This document shows positions 7,853 through 16,689 of a DNA stretch of 64,000 nt, in pieces. The stretch's first letter is position 1, and the number at the start of each line of letters is the position of its first letter. A model generated the notes under the pieces. That model made no database searches, had not been told where the DNA came from, and worked only from the letters and a program-made list of their open reading frames with translations. This DNA comes from JAICSD01 sp035637115 (GTDB lineage: Bacteria; Acidobacteriota; Vicinamibacteria; Vicinamibacterales; 2-12-FULL-66-21), in assembly GCA_035637115.1 (NCBI GenBank), contig DASPXV010000199.1, positions 15,468 through 79,467 on the forward strand, written 5' to 3'. Position numbers and translations under genes: made by a program.

Positions 7853-9610
7853 TCAAATCCGCTGAAAGTTTTTTTCGATCTCGCGCCGCGTGAGACGCAG
7901 CACGACCGGACGGCCGTGCGGGCAGACGCTCGAATACGCGGTCCGGCGCAGTTCCTCGAGGATGTACCGCATCTTGTCCAGCGTCAGCGGATAGTTCGCC
8001 TTCACCGCCGCGTGGCACGCCATCGTCGCCGCGATCTTCCGAAGGGCATCTTCCACGCCGACACCGCCGCCGAGTGCATCGAGATCGTCCGCGAGCGCGC
8101 GAACCGCCGCTTCGCATTCCCCTGGCGCCAGCAGGGCGGGAACCGACGACAGCCGGACGCTCTCGCCGCCGAATTCCTCGATTTCCAGCCCGAGGCGCTC
8201 GAGCGTCACCGCGTGAAGCTTCAGCGCCTCGCGCTGGCCTGGCGACAGTTCGATCAGGATCGGCGTCAGCAGCCGCTGGCTCTCCATCCGTCCCGCCGTC
8301 AGGCGCTCCATCACCTGCTCGAATAGCACGCGCTCGTGCGCCACGTGCTGATCGATGATGGCGACCCCCTCGTCGTCCACGGCAATGATGAACGTGTCGC
8401 GAAATTGACCGAGCGGAATCATCGGACGGATCTCAGGAATGAATCCCTGATCACTAATCCCTGATCCTGAATCCCTAATCGTGAATCCCTGATCCTGAAT
8501 CCCCGATCGAGGCTCGGGTTCCGCCCAGCGGTTACCGACTTGCGCACCGGAGAGGATTCCCGGGATCGACGTCGCGAGCGGTTCCTGCGGCGGTGCCGGA
8601 ACGGCGGCGAATTGGAATTCGGGCGCGCGGCCCTGGCCCAATGCGTCACCCAAGGCGCGACGAAGGACCTGGTGGACGAGCGATTGCTCCAGAAAGCGAA
8701 CCTCCGCTTTGGTCGGGTGGACGTTCACGTCCACGCGATCGGCAGCGATTTGGATGAACAGATGCACCTCGGGACTGCGTTCCTTGATCGTCGCGACGCT
8801 GTAGGACTCGATGATCGCGTGCGCGATCGTACGGTCCTTCACGATGCGCCGGTTCACGAAGACGTTCTGCGCACCGCGCGTCGGCCCCTGGTCGCCCAGC
8901 GCGGCAACGAATCCTTCAATATGAAGGCCCGCCGCTTCCTTTCGGACTTCAACGAGATCGGGACGGTCGCCGAACAACTGGAAGAAGCGATCCCGAAGGC
9001 TGCCGGCCGGCGGACATTGGAGCAGCGTCCTGCTGCCGCTGACGACGGTGAAGCCGACCTCGGGATAGCCGAGCGCGAGCTGCGTCCCAACCCGCGAGAT
9101 CTGCGTCGTCTCCGCTGTGTCGGACTTGAGGAACTTGCGTCGCGCGGGCAGGTTGTAGAACAGATCCGCGACTTCAATGCATGTGCCTTCCGGCGCACCG
9201 ACCTCGCGGACCGAGGCGATCGTGCCGGCATTCACCTTGATCTCGGTGCCGCTCTGCGTGCCACGCGCGCGCGTTCTCAGCGTGAAGTGCGAGACCGAGG
9301 CGATGCTCGGCAGCGCTTCCCCGCGGAAGCCGAGCGTCCTAATCGCGCCGAGATCCTCGGCGTGCGCGATCTTGCTCGTCGCGTGACGCTCTATCGCCAA
9401 CCGCGCGTCGTCGGCGTCCATGCCTTCCCCGTCGTCTTCGACGCGGATCAACTTCTTGCCCCCGAGTTCGACGGCGATGCTGATGCGCCGCGCGCCGGCG
9501 TCGAGCGCGTTCTCGACGAGTTCCTTGACGACCGATGCGGGACGTTCGACGACCTCGCCCGCCGCTATCTGGTTCGCAAGATCAGGGGCAAGCCGGTGAA
9601 TTTTTGCCAC
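7853..9610 (-). CDS. mutL: DNA mismatch repair protein MutL (endonuclease type) with repeat-encoded linker
   Basis: MutL couples MutS mismatch recognition to strand incision. Seen in 585 aa: GHKL ATPase motifs LVENALDAGA, DDGEGMDADD and TLGFRGEALPSI in the N-terminal domain, and C-terminal DQHVAHERVLFE, ACHAAVKAN and CPHGRP. The last three match the metal-dependent nuclease site of MutL from bacteria lacking MutH, with the usual DQHA alanine as valine. Residues ~367-390, between the two domains, are encoded by ten tandem heptamers (8442-8511). The unit is not a multiple of three, so gain or loss of one unit would shift frame and remove the nuclease/dimerisation domain. No mutS is in the window. 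Confidence 0.95.
   Translation of the reverse strand: MAKIHRLAPDLANQIAAGEVVERPASVVKELVENALDAGARRISIAVELGGKKLIRVEDDGEGMDADDARLAIERHATSKIAHAEDLGAIRTLGFRGEALPSIASVSHFTLRTRARGTQSGTEIKVNAGTIASVREVGAPEGTCIEVADLFYNLPARRKFLKSDTAETTQISRVGTQLALGYPEVGFTVVSGSRTLLQCPPAGSLRDRFFQLFGDRPDLVEVRKEAAGLHIEGFVAALGDQGPTRGAQNVFVNRRIVKDRTIAHAIIESYSVATIKERSPEVHLFIQIAADRVDVNVHPTKAEVRFLEQSLVHQVLRRALGDALGQGRAPEFQFAAVPAPPQEPLATSIPGILSGAQVGNRWAEPEPRSGIQDQGFTIRDSGSGISDQGFIPEIRPMIPLGQFRDTFIIAVDDEGVAIIDQHVAHERVLFEQVMERLTAGRMESQRLLTPILIELSPGQREALKLHAVTLERLGLEIEEFGGESVRLSSVPALLAPGECEAAVRALADDLDALGGGVGVEDALRKIAATMACHAAVKANYPLTLDKMRYILEELRRTAYSSVCPHGRPVVLRLTRREIEKNFQRI
8442..8511. repeat. Ten heptamers (five 14-base units) inside mutL
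   Basis: On the plus strand AATCCCT alternates with GATCCTG-like heptamers without interruption for 70 bases: AATCCCT GATCACT, AATCCCT GATCCTG, AATCCCT AATCGTG, AATCCCT GATCCTG, AATCCCC GATCGAG. The unit is the reverse complement of the GGATTCA/CGATCAG repeat at 24510-24579. It encodes a Gly/Asp/Gln/Ile-rich linker of MutL. Confidence 0.95.
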
Positions 9611-9617
9611 GATCTAG

Positions 9618-9652
9618 ATTTCCAAATTTCCACATTCCCAGATTTCCAAATT
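9618..9652. repeat. Degenerate ATTTCCA heptad repeat
   Basis: Five loosely related heptamers (ATTTCCA, AATTTCC, ACATTCC, CAGATTT, CCAAATT) fill the 44-base gap between mutL and corA. The unit has drifted, but the seven-base step is still visible. Confidence 0.6.
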
Positions 9653-9654
9653 GT

Positions 9655-10623
9655 CTAAATCCAGCCGCGTTTGCGGAAGAAGTACAGCATCGAGCCGACG
9701 ACCCCGGTCATGATCACCATCAGGACCCAGAACATCAGCTCGCCGCCCAAGCCGAAATGCGGCAGGTCCACGTTCATGCCGTAAAGGCCTGTGATGAAGG
9801 TCAGCGGCATGAAGACCGTGGCGATGACGGTCAGGATCTTCATGATGCTGTTCAACTGGTTCGACACGGTTGCCAGGTTTGCGTCGAGCAGACTGGTGAT
9901 GCGATCCTGGAAGAACATCGATTCGTCGGCAATGCGGACGAGATGGTCGTGGACATCGCGGAAGCGGTACGCGATCTGTTCGTCGATGAACGGGAACTCG
10001 CGCCGCGCGAGCCGTCCGACGACGTCGCGCTGCGGCTGAACAACGCGACGCAATGAGGACACGTCTTTCTTGAAGTTGAGGATGTTCTTGGCGAGGTTCG
10101 GACTGCCGCTTTCGAACACTCTCGCTTCGAGCTCGTCCAGCCGCTCGCTCAACTGATCGGTTTCCGGCTGGTAATTATCGATCATCACATCGATGATGCG
10201 GTGCAGCAGCGCCGATGCTCCTTCGCCGAGCGCCATCGAGTTGCGCTGGCAGACGTTCGTTACCTGCTCGAATGAGCGCGAGTCCCCCGTATGAATGGTG
10301 ACGAGGTAATTCGGGCCGAGGAAGAAGTCGACATCGTGGGTCTGGAAGCGATGCTCCCGCGCCTCGAAATCGATGCGATGGAGGATTAAGTAGAGGTAAT
10401 TGCCGTAGGATTCGACTTTCGGATATTGGAGCGCCGAGACAGCGTCTTCCACTGCCAGCTCGTGGAAGTGGAAGACGTCGGCCAGCAAGTGTCTCCCCTC
10501 TTCGTCCGAGGGATTCAGCAGGTCCGCCCAGACGGTCACGCCGCTCCCGGGAGCGAGCCACGCCTGATCGATCTGATCGACCTGGCTCGTCTTCCCGTTG
10601 ACGTGCGCGAATATCCGGACCAT
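9655..10623 (-). CDS. corA: CorA-family magnesium/cobalt transport protein
   Basis: CorA forms a pentameric inner-membrane channel for Mg2+ (also Co2+, Ni2+). Seen in 322 aa: a long cytoplasmic N-terminal domain, a long helix region, then two C-terminal membrane segments with the family signature YGMN (GMN at residues 282-284) in the loop between them, ending in the basic tail FRKRGWI. Only four bases separate it from the ppdK stop, so the two are probably one transcript. A second, unrelated Mg2+ transporter gene (mgtE) is 7 kb away. Confidence 0.93.
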   Translation of the reverse strand: MVRIFAHVNGKTSQVDQIDQAWLAPGSGVTVWADLLNPSDEEGRHLLADVFHFHELAVEDAVSALQYPKVESYGNYLYLILHRIDFEAREHRFQTHDVDFFLGPNYLVTIHTGDSRSFEQVTNVCQRNSMALGEGASALLHRIIDVMIDNYQPETDQLSERLDELEARVFESGSPNLAKNILNFKKDVSSLRRVVQPQRDVVGRLARREFPFIDEQIAYRFRDVHDHLVRIADESMFFQDRITSLLDANLATVSNQLNSIMKILTVIATVFMPLTFITGLYGMNVDLPHFGLGGELMFWVLMVIMTGVVGSMLYFFRKRGWI

Positions 10624-10627
10624 CGGA

Positions 10628-13375
10628 TCAGTCTCCCACCTTTACCTGCAGCGCCGCCTGCGCCGCGGCAAGCCGGGCCACCGGGATGCGGTACGGCGAA
10701 GCGCTGACGTAATCGAGCTTCACCTTCTCGAAGAAGTGGATCGACGACGGGTCGCCGCCGTGCTCGCCGCAGATCCCAACTTTGAGATCGGGCCGCGTCG
10801 CGCGTCCCTTGCGCACGCCGGTGTCGACGAGCTGCCCGACGCCGACGGTGTCGATCGTCGCGAACGGATCCTTGTCCAGGATCTTCTTGTCCTGGTAGGC
10901 CCCGAGAAACTTGCCGATGTCGTCGCGCGAGAAGCCGTAGGTCAGCTGCGTGAGGTCGTTCGTGCCGAAGGAGAAGAACTGCGCATCGGCCGCGATCTCG
11001 TCGGCGGTGATGGCGCCGCGCGGCACCTCGATCATCGTCCCCACAAGGTATGTGATCTTGATGCCCATCTCTTTCATCACGTCGGCCGCCACGCGATCGA
11101 CGATGACCTTCTGGTCACGCAGTTCCTTCACGCTCCCGACGAGCGGGATCATGATCTCGGGCACGACCTTCAACCCTTCCTTGTTCAACCGGCAGGCCGC
11201 TTCCATGATGGCGCGCGTCTGCATTTCGGTGATTTCGGGGTAGGTGATCCCGAGGCGGACGCCGCGATGGCCGAGCATCGGATTGAACTCGTGGAGCTGC
11301 TCGACGCGCCGCAGCAGCTTGTGCTTCTCCTCGAGCTCCTGCTTGTTGCCGTTGGTGGCTTCGAGCCGCGCGATGTCGACCATCAGGTCCTCGCGCTTGG
11401 GCAGGAACTCGTGCAGCGGGGGGTCGATCGTGCGAATCGTCACCGGCTCGCCGTGCATCGCCTTGAACACGCCGTAGAAGTCATCGCGCTGCATCGGGAG
11501 CAGCTCGTCGAGCGCCTTGCGGCGATCCGCCTCGTTGTCGGCGAGAATCATGCGCTGCACGATCGGGATCCGCCCTTCGCCGAAGAACATGTGCTCGGTA
11601 CGGCACAGACCGATGCCGCGCGCGCCGAACGCATACGCGGTTTCCGCCTGATCGGGCTGGTCGGCATTCGCGCGGATGCCGAGACGGCGGAACTTGTCGG
11701 CATAGCTGAGGAGCTGCTCGAAGCGCTTGTACAACGGCGAGGCCGTGGGCTTCATCTTGCCGGAGATCACCTGCAGCACTTCACTGGGCTGCGTCGCGAC
11801 CTGGCCCAGCTTCACCTCGCCCGTCAGGCCGTCGAACGAGACCCACTCCCCTTCCTTCACAATCTGTCCGCCGACGCGGAACTGACGCTGCGATTCGCTG
11901 ATCTCCAGCGCGCCCGCACCGACGATCGACGGCTTGCCCATCTGGCGGCCGACGACCGCTGCGTGCGACGTCATGCCCCCCGTCGCCGTGAGAATGCCCT
12001 GCGCGACGAACATGCCGTGGATGTCGTCCGGCACGGTTTCCTTTCGGACGAGCATCACCCTCTTTCCCTGCCGCGTCCACTCGACGGCATCGTCTGCGGT
12101 GAACACCGCCTGGCCTGACGCCGCGCCCGGCGACGCCGGAAGGCCCTTGGTGGCGACAGGAAGCTTCTTCCACTCGGCCGGATCGAACATCGGCGCCAGC
12201 AGCTGCGACACGGATTCGGGCTCGACCTGCAGCACCGCCTCCTTGGGCGTGATTAACTTCTCGTTCACCAGATCCGTCGCGATGACGACGGCGGCGTAGC
12301 CGGTGCGCTTGCCGCTCCGCGTCTGCAGCATGTAGAGCTTGTCATCTTCGATCGTGAACTCGAAGTCCTGCACGTCGCGGTAATGCTTTTCGAGGCGCGT
12401 CGTGATGTCGCGCAATTGCTTGTACGCCTTCGGCATCACTCTCTGAAGCTCGGCGATCGGCTGCGGCGTGCGTACGCCGGAGACGACGTCCTCCCCCTGT
12501 GCGTTCACGAGGAACTCGCCGTAGAACTCCTTAGCGCCAGTGGCGGGATTGCGCGTGAAGCCCACGCCCGTCGCCGACCGGTCGCCCGAGTTGCCAAACA
12601 CCATGGCCTGTACGTTGACCGCCGTGCCGATGGCGTCCGGGATCTCGTAAATGCGGCGGTATTCGATCGCGCGCGCGTTGTTCCAGGAGCGGAACACCGC
12701 GTCACGCGCGCCGCGAAGCTGCGTCAGCGGATCCTGCGGGAAGTCCTTGCCGGTCTTCGCCTTCACGACCTGCTTGTAGCGCGCGACGACGTCCTTCAGC
12801 GCAGCCTCGTCGAGATCGGTATCCAGCTTCGCGCTGCGCTCCTTCTTTACGGCATCGAACTCGTGCTCGAAGACGTCTTTCGGGATCTCGAGGACCACGT
12901 TGCCGAACATCTGGATGAAGCGGCGGTAGCTGTCGTAGGCGAAGCGGCCGTTGCGCGTCTTCGCCTTCAGTCCCTCGACGCTCTGGTCGTTCAGACCGAG
13001 GTTCAGGATCGTGTCCATCATGCCGGGCATCGAGAACTTGGCGCCCGAGCGGACTGAGACGAGCAGCGGGTTCCTGACGTCGCCGAGCTTCTTGCCAGCG
13101 GTCTTTTCGAGACGCTTGAGGTTGTCGAGCATCTGCGCGTCGACGGCGGCGGGCGTCTTGCGCCCTCCCTGGTAGTACAACGTGCACGCTTCGGTCGAGA
13201 CTGTCATGCCCGGCGGCACCGGAAGGCCTGCGTTGGTCATCTCGGCGAGGCCGGAGCCTTTGCCGCCGAGCAGGTCCTTCATGGTGCGATCGCCTTCGGC
13301 TTTGCCGCCGCCGAAGAAATAGACAAATTTGCCGGTCTTGGTTGACGACTTCTTGCGCGCGAGTTTCTTGGCCAT
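10628..13375 (-). CDS. ppdK: Pyruvate, phosphate dikinase
   Basis: The enzyme interconverts pyruvate + ATP + Pi and phosphoenolpyruvate + AMP + PPi. Seen in 915 aa: the N-terminal ATP-grasp part (FGGGKAEGDRTMKDLLGGKG), the swivelling phosphohistidine domain TATGGMTSHAAVVGRQMG, and the C-terminal PEP/pyruvate barrel ending with GICGEHGGDPSSIHFF. The open frame goes 32 codons further upstream, but those codons are the translation of a heptad repeat. I place the start at ATG 13375, preceded by an AGGAG about 13 bases upstream. The basic, lysine-rich first ~15 residues are unusual for the family. It is likely an operon with corA. Confidence 0.95.
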   Translation of the reverse strand: MAKKLARKKSSTKTGKFVYFFGGGKAEGDRTMKDLLGGKGSGLAEMTNAGLPVPPGMTVSTEACTLYYQGGRKTPAAVDAQMLDNLKRLEKTAGKKLGDVRNPLLVSVRSGAKFSMPGMMDTILNLGLNDQSVEGLKAKTRNGRFAYDSYRRFIQMFGNVVLEIPKDVFEHEFDAVKKERSAKLDTDLDEAALKDVVARYKQVVKAKTGKDFPQDPLTQLRGARDAVFRSWNNARAIEYRRIYEIPDAIGTAVNVQAMVFGNSGDRSATGVGFTRNPATGAKEFYGEFLVNAQGEDVVSGVRTPQPIAELQRVMPKAYKQLRDITTRLEKHYRDVQDFEFTIEDDKLYMLQTRSGKRTGYAAVVIATDLVNEKLITPKEAVLQVEPESVSQLLAPMFDPAEWKKLPVATKGLPASPGAASGQAVFTADDAVEWTRQGKRVMLVRKETVPDDIHGMFVAQGILTATGGMTSHAAVVGRQMGKPSIVGAGALEISESQRQFRVGGQIVKEGEWVSFDGLTGEVKLGQVATQPSEVLQVISGKMKPTASPLYKRFEQLLSYADKFRRLGIRANADQPDQAETAYAFGARGIGLCRTEHMFFGEGRIPIVQRMILADNEADRRKALDELLPMQRDDFYGVFKAMHGEPVTIRTIDPPLHEFLPKREDLMVDIARLEATNGNKQELEEKHKLLRRVEQLHEFNPMLGHRGVRLGITYPEITEMQTRAIMEAACRLNKEGLKVVPEIMIPLVGSVKELRDQKVIVDRVAADVMKEMGIKITYLVGTMIEVPRGAITADEIAADAQFFSFGTNDLTQLTYGFSRDDIGKFLGAYQDKKILDKDPFATIDTVGVGQLVDTGVRKGRATRPDLKVGICGEHGGDPSSIHFFEKVKLDYVSASPYRIPVARLAAAQAALQVKVGD

Positions 13376-13400
13376 TACGGTGCTTTCACTCCTAACGTGT

Positions 13401-13456
13401 CGAGGTCCGATGTCCGAGGTCCGAGGTCCGATGTTCGATGTTCGATGGCCGATATG
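13401..13456. repeat. Eight CGATGTC/CGAGGTC heptamers upstream of ppdK
   Basis: Eight uninterrupted heptamers: CGAGGTC, CGATGTC, CGAGGTC twice, CGATGTT twice, CGATGGC, CGATATG. They lie between the glyS stop and the ppdK ribosome site, so the ppdK leader RNA carries them unless its promoter is downstream. The unit is related to the CGATGGC repeat at the end of hisS. Confidence 0.92.
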
Positions 13457-13504
13457 TGTAGACCGGACCATTAGGTTCGGTTCGATCAGATCTGACCCAT
13501 GATG

Positions 13505-15748
13505 CTATTCGCCTGCGATTTCCCCGATATCCGCAAGATTAAGTACGAGATCGCGCACTCCGGCCATCAGCTGCAGGCGAGTTGCACGAATCTCGGGATC
13601 TTCCGCCATTACAAGTACGTCGTCAAAATACTTAGCGACGTACGGATACAGCTGCGCGATCTGGCGTGCGGCGCCTCCATAGTCCGCATTCATACGCGCC
13701 TCATGCACCGCGTGTGCTCGCGGCGCAATGAACTCGATTAGACGTCGTTCGGCGTCGGGCACATCGGATCTCCTCGAGTAGTCCACCAGCTTCATCCAAT
13801 CGCCCAGGAATACCGTTTCCTTCGAAATGTTCGTCGCCCTCTTCAGTAGCGCGGCGAGCGCCTTGAATTCGGCGGATGGTCGAAACTCGGACACCGCCTG
13901 AATGCGAGCAGCAGCCAAGTGTGGATGCTGCCAATACTGCGGGTAAGAGACATCGTCGACGTGACTTGTAACTGTGCGAATCTCGTCTGCGCGGTATCCG
14001 CGACGCTCAAACAAGTGAGCCTCGCGTTCTGCAAAGAACGTTGAAAGGCCTAAGGCGCGCCAACCGTCAGGCTGCGTCTGGAGAGACTCGGGAAGTTGTC
14101 CGTACGCGGCGTGGCAAAGACGGAACAAGTCGGCCTGGAACGGTCGCTCGATTCGCAAGTCTTTCAAGTCCGCAAGCACCTTCACGATTCCTTGCGCAGC
14201 TCTTCGCAAGCCAAAGGGATCGCGAGAACCAGTCGGCTTCTCACCGATCGCGAAAAGGCCCACAACTGTGTCGAGTTTGTCAGCCAGAGAAACCGCCGCC
14301 CACGTCAACGCGGCTGCGCCCAGCGGTCCAATTGTCGGCGGTGCGTCGGGTTCAAGCGCGAGCGGCAGATAGTGGTAATAAATCGCCTTCCAGACCTGTT
14401 CCGGCAGACCCTCTTCACGAGCGTAGATGCCGCCCATGATTCCCTGGAGTTCCGGGAATTCGAAGACCATATCTGTCGCGAGATCGGCTTTCGATAATCG
14501 CGCCGCCTGCGCCGCGTGGTCCGCGGATTCCGCCGCGCCAAAAACGTCCGCGGCAATTATTCGCGCGAGTTTTTCGACGCGCTCAACCTTGTCGCGATAG
14601 CTGCCCAGTTTCTTGTGGAACACGATCGTGTGCAGCCGGTCGCGGCGATCTTCCAGCTTGATGCGGCGATCCGCGTCCCAGAAGAACTTCGCATCGCGCA
14701 GACGCGCGGTGACGACGCGCTCGGCGTTCTTCGCGATGCGGCGCTCGTCGGCGGGCTGCGTGTTGACGACGGCGAGGAACGCTTCCTTCAGCTGCCCCTT
14801 CTCGTTGACGACCGGGAAGTAATGCTGGTGGTGCACGAGCGTTGTCGTCAGCACCTCCTGCGGAAGGTCGAGGAACCCGCGCTCGAAGAACCCGGCGACG
14901 ACGCCGGGATACTCGACGAGATCAGCGACTTCGTCGACGAGCGCCGCGTGCTCGCGCAGGTGGACGCGTCCGCCAAGCTTGCGCGCTTTCGTTTCCAGCT
15001 CGCGTGCGATACGGTCGCGACGTTCGGCGTGATCGAGAATGACGAAGTGCTCGGGCAGCCGCGCCCGGTAATCGTCGAAGGTGCGAACCTTGACCGCTCG
15101 TCCCGCACGTCCGCTGGTGGCGAGGAAGCGATGTCCATACGTCACCGCGCCGGTCGTAATCTCCTGCACCTGTGAACCCGCGGCGTTCGCGATGCGTCCG
15201 ATCGTGAACGGGACGACACGCCCTCCATATAAATAGAGCATCCAGCGGATCGGCCGGCCGAACACGAGCTCGCCGTGCCCATCCTCGAGCATCGCGTCCC
15301 AGTGCATCTGTTTCGGAAACGTCAGATCGCGCAGCAGTCCGCCGAGCAGTTCCGGCAGCGCGTCAACGGTGCTCTTGCCCCGGAAGTGCTTCTTCGCGGC
15401 GAGGTATTCCCCTTTTTCCGTCTTCACGCGTTCGAGCGCCTCGAACGCGACCCCCTGCTTCCTGGCGAAGCCGAGCGCGGCGGGCGTCGGATCCCCCGAC
15501 GGCGTGAAGGCCGCCGACACCGGTGGACCCGTGACGGTCTCGTCGAGATCCTCCTGCCGTTCGGGCATGCGTCCGACGCGCGCGGTCAGGCGCCGCGGTG
15601 TGCTGAAGCTCTCGACAAGCACGTCCGGCGCCAGGCGCATCTCCTTCAAGCGCGCGGTCAGCTTCTCCGACAACTGCTTTGTCAGTCCCGGCAGCCACGC
15701 GGCCGGCAATTCTTCCACGCCGATCTCGAGGAGGAGCTCGCGGTCCAT
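13505..15748 (-). CDS. glyS: Glycyl-tRNA synthetase beta subunit
   Basis: Beta subunit of the bacterial alpha2beta2 GlyRS, which carries the tRNA-binding parts. Seen: the family N-terminus LLLEIGVEELPAAW, the body with FFWDADRRIKLEDR, and the C-terminal HD-like and anticodon-binding part. The frame is open 45 codons upstream, but the true start is ATG 15748, which overlaps the glyQ TGA by one base. Length is 747 aa, slightly above usual. The 3' half (up to about 14,500) has visibly lower G+C and less G/C at third codon positions than the 5' half or the neighbouring genes. Confidence 0.95.
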   Translation of the reverse strand: MDRELLLEIGVEELPAAWLPGLTKQLSEKLTARLKEMRLAPDVLVESFSTPRRLTARVGRMPERQEDLDETVTGPPVSAAFTPSGDPTPAALGFARKQGVAFEALERVKTEKGEYLAAKKHFRGKSTVDALPELLGGLLRDLTFPKQMHWDAMLEDGHGELVFGRPIRWMLYLYGGRVVPFTIGRIANAAGSQVQEITTGAVTYGHRFLATSGRAGRAVKVRTFDDYRARLPEHFVILDHAERRDRIARELETKARKLGGRVHLREHAALVDEVADLVEYPGVVAGFFERGFLDLPQEVLTTTLVHHQHYFPVVNEKGQLKEAFLAVVNTQPADERRIAKNAERVVTARLRDAKFFWDADRRIKLEDRRDRLHTIVFHKKLGSYRDKVERVEKLARIIAADVFGAAESADHAAQAARLSKADLATDMVFEFPELQGIMGGIYAREEGLPEQVWKAIYYHYLPLALEPDAPPTIGPLGAAALTWAAVSLADKLDTVVGLFAIGEKPTGSRDPFGLRRAAQGIVKVLADLKDLRIERPFQADLFRLCHAAYGQLPESLQTQPDGWRALGLSTFFAEREAHLFERRGYRADEIRTVTSHVDDVSYPQYWQHPHLAAARIQAVSEFRPSAEFKALAALLKRATNISKETVFLGDWMKLVDYSRRSDVPDAERRLIEFIAPRAHAVHEARMNADYGGAARQIAQLYPYVAKYFDDVLVMAEDPEIRATRLQLMAGVRDLVLNLADIGEIAGE

Positions 15749-16626
15749 CAGACCTTTTCCTCGACTCCGGCCCACATCTTCGCAATCGCGACCGCCATCT
15801 GGCGCACCTTCAGGATGTAGGCCATGCGCTCGGTCACGCCGATGCCGCCGCTCGCGTCCATCAGGTTGAACATGTGCGAGCACTTCAGGCAGTAGTCGAG
15901 CGCCGGCAGCGGCAGCTCCGATCGCAGCAGCGTCTGCGCCAGCACGGAGTACTGGTCGAACAGCTCGCGGTGGATGCGGTTCAGATCTGCCTTGGGCATG
16001 TCAATCTGGCCAAACGCGTACTTCGACTGTTCGACTTCGTCCCGATGGCGGACGTCGCGGTATTTCACACCCGGCGCCCATTCGAGATCGAACACGTTGT
16101 CCACGTCCTGCAGCGCCATCGCGAAGCGCTCGAGCCCGTAGGTCAGCTCCACGGAGATCGGGGCCAGGTCGATGCCCCCCGCCTGCTGGAAGTAGGTGAA
16201 CTGCGTGATCTCCTGCCCGTCGAAGAGGACCTGCCAGCCGATGCCCCACGCACCCAGCGTCGGCGATTCCCAGTTGTCTTCCTCGAAGCGCACGTCGTGC
16301 GCGCGCAGGTCGATGCCGCACGCTTCGAGGCTCTGGAGGTACAGCTGCTGCACTTCGTCCGGCGCGGGCTTCAGGACTACCTGGAACTGGTGGTGCTTGA
16401 AGAGACGGTTCGGGTTTTCCCCGAAGCGTCCATCGGCCGGCCGCCGCGACGGCTGCACGTACGCGACGTTCCAGTGCTCCGGCCCGAGCACTCGCAGAAA
16501 GGTCTCCGGGTGCATCGTCCCGGCGCCCATCTCGATGTCGAGGGGTTGCTGAAGAAGGCAGCCGCGGGTCGCCCAGAACTCGGATAGCTTGAAGATCAGT
16601 TGCTGTAAGGTCACGCGATCCAGCAA
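15748..16626 (-). CDS. glyQ: Glycyl-tRNA synthetase alpha subunit
   Basis: Catalytic class II subunit of GlyRS that makes glycyl-adenylate. Seen in 292 aa: the N-terminus TLQQLIFKLSEFWATRGC, MGAGTMHPETFLRVLGP, the nearly invariant PSRRPADGRFGENPNR, and QEITQFTYFQQAGG with ELTYGLERFAM. All family blocks are intact. The stop and the glyS start overlap (TGATG), so equal synthesis of the subunits is likely. Confidence 0.97.
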   Translation of the reverse strand: MLDRVTLQQLIFKLSEFWATRGCLLQQPLDIEMGAGTMHPETFLRVLGPEHWNVAYVQPSRRPADGRFGENPNRLFKHHQFQVVLKPAPDEVQQLYLQSLEACGIDLRAHDVRFEEDNWESPTLGAWGIGWQVLFDGQEITQFTYFQQAGGIDLAPISVELTYGLERFAMALQDVDNVFDLEWAPGVKYRDVRHRDEVEQSKYAFGQIDMPKADLNRIHRELFDQYSVLAQTLLRSELPLPALDYCLKCSHMFNLMDASGGIGVTERMAYILKVRQMAVAIAKMWAGVEEKV

Positions 16627-16689
16627 TTATACCTTCGGGTGCTCGCTTCGCTCGCTGTCGGGCATTGTGCAGAGGGCAGGGGATCGCGC

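Noticed and set aside
10598..12118. 506-codon plus-strand frame
   Set aside because: Antisense to ppdK, which has full family motifs; product is Arg/His/Leu-rich without domains, a usual shadow frame in high-G+C DNA.
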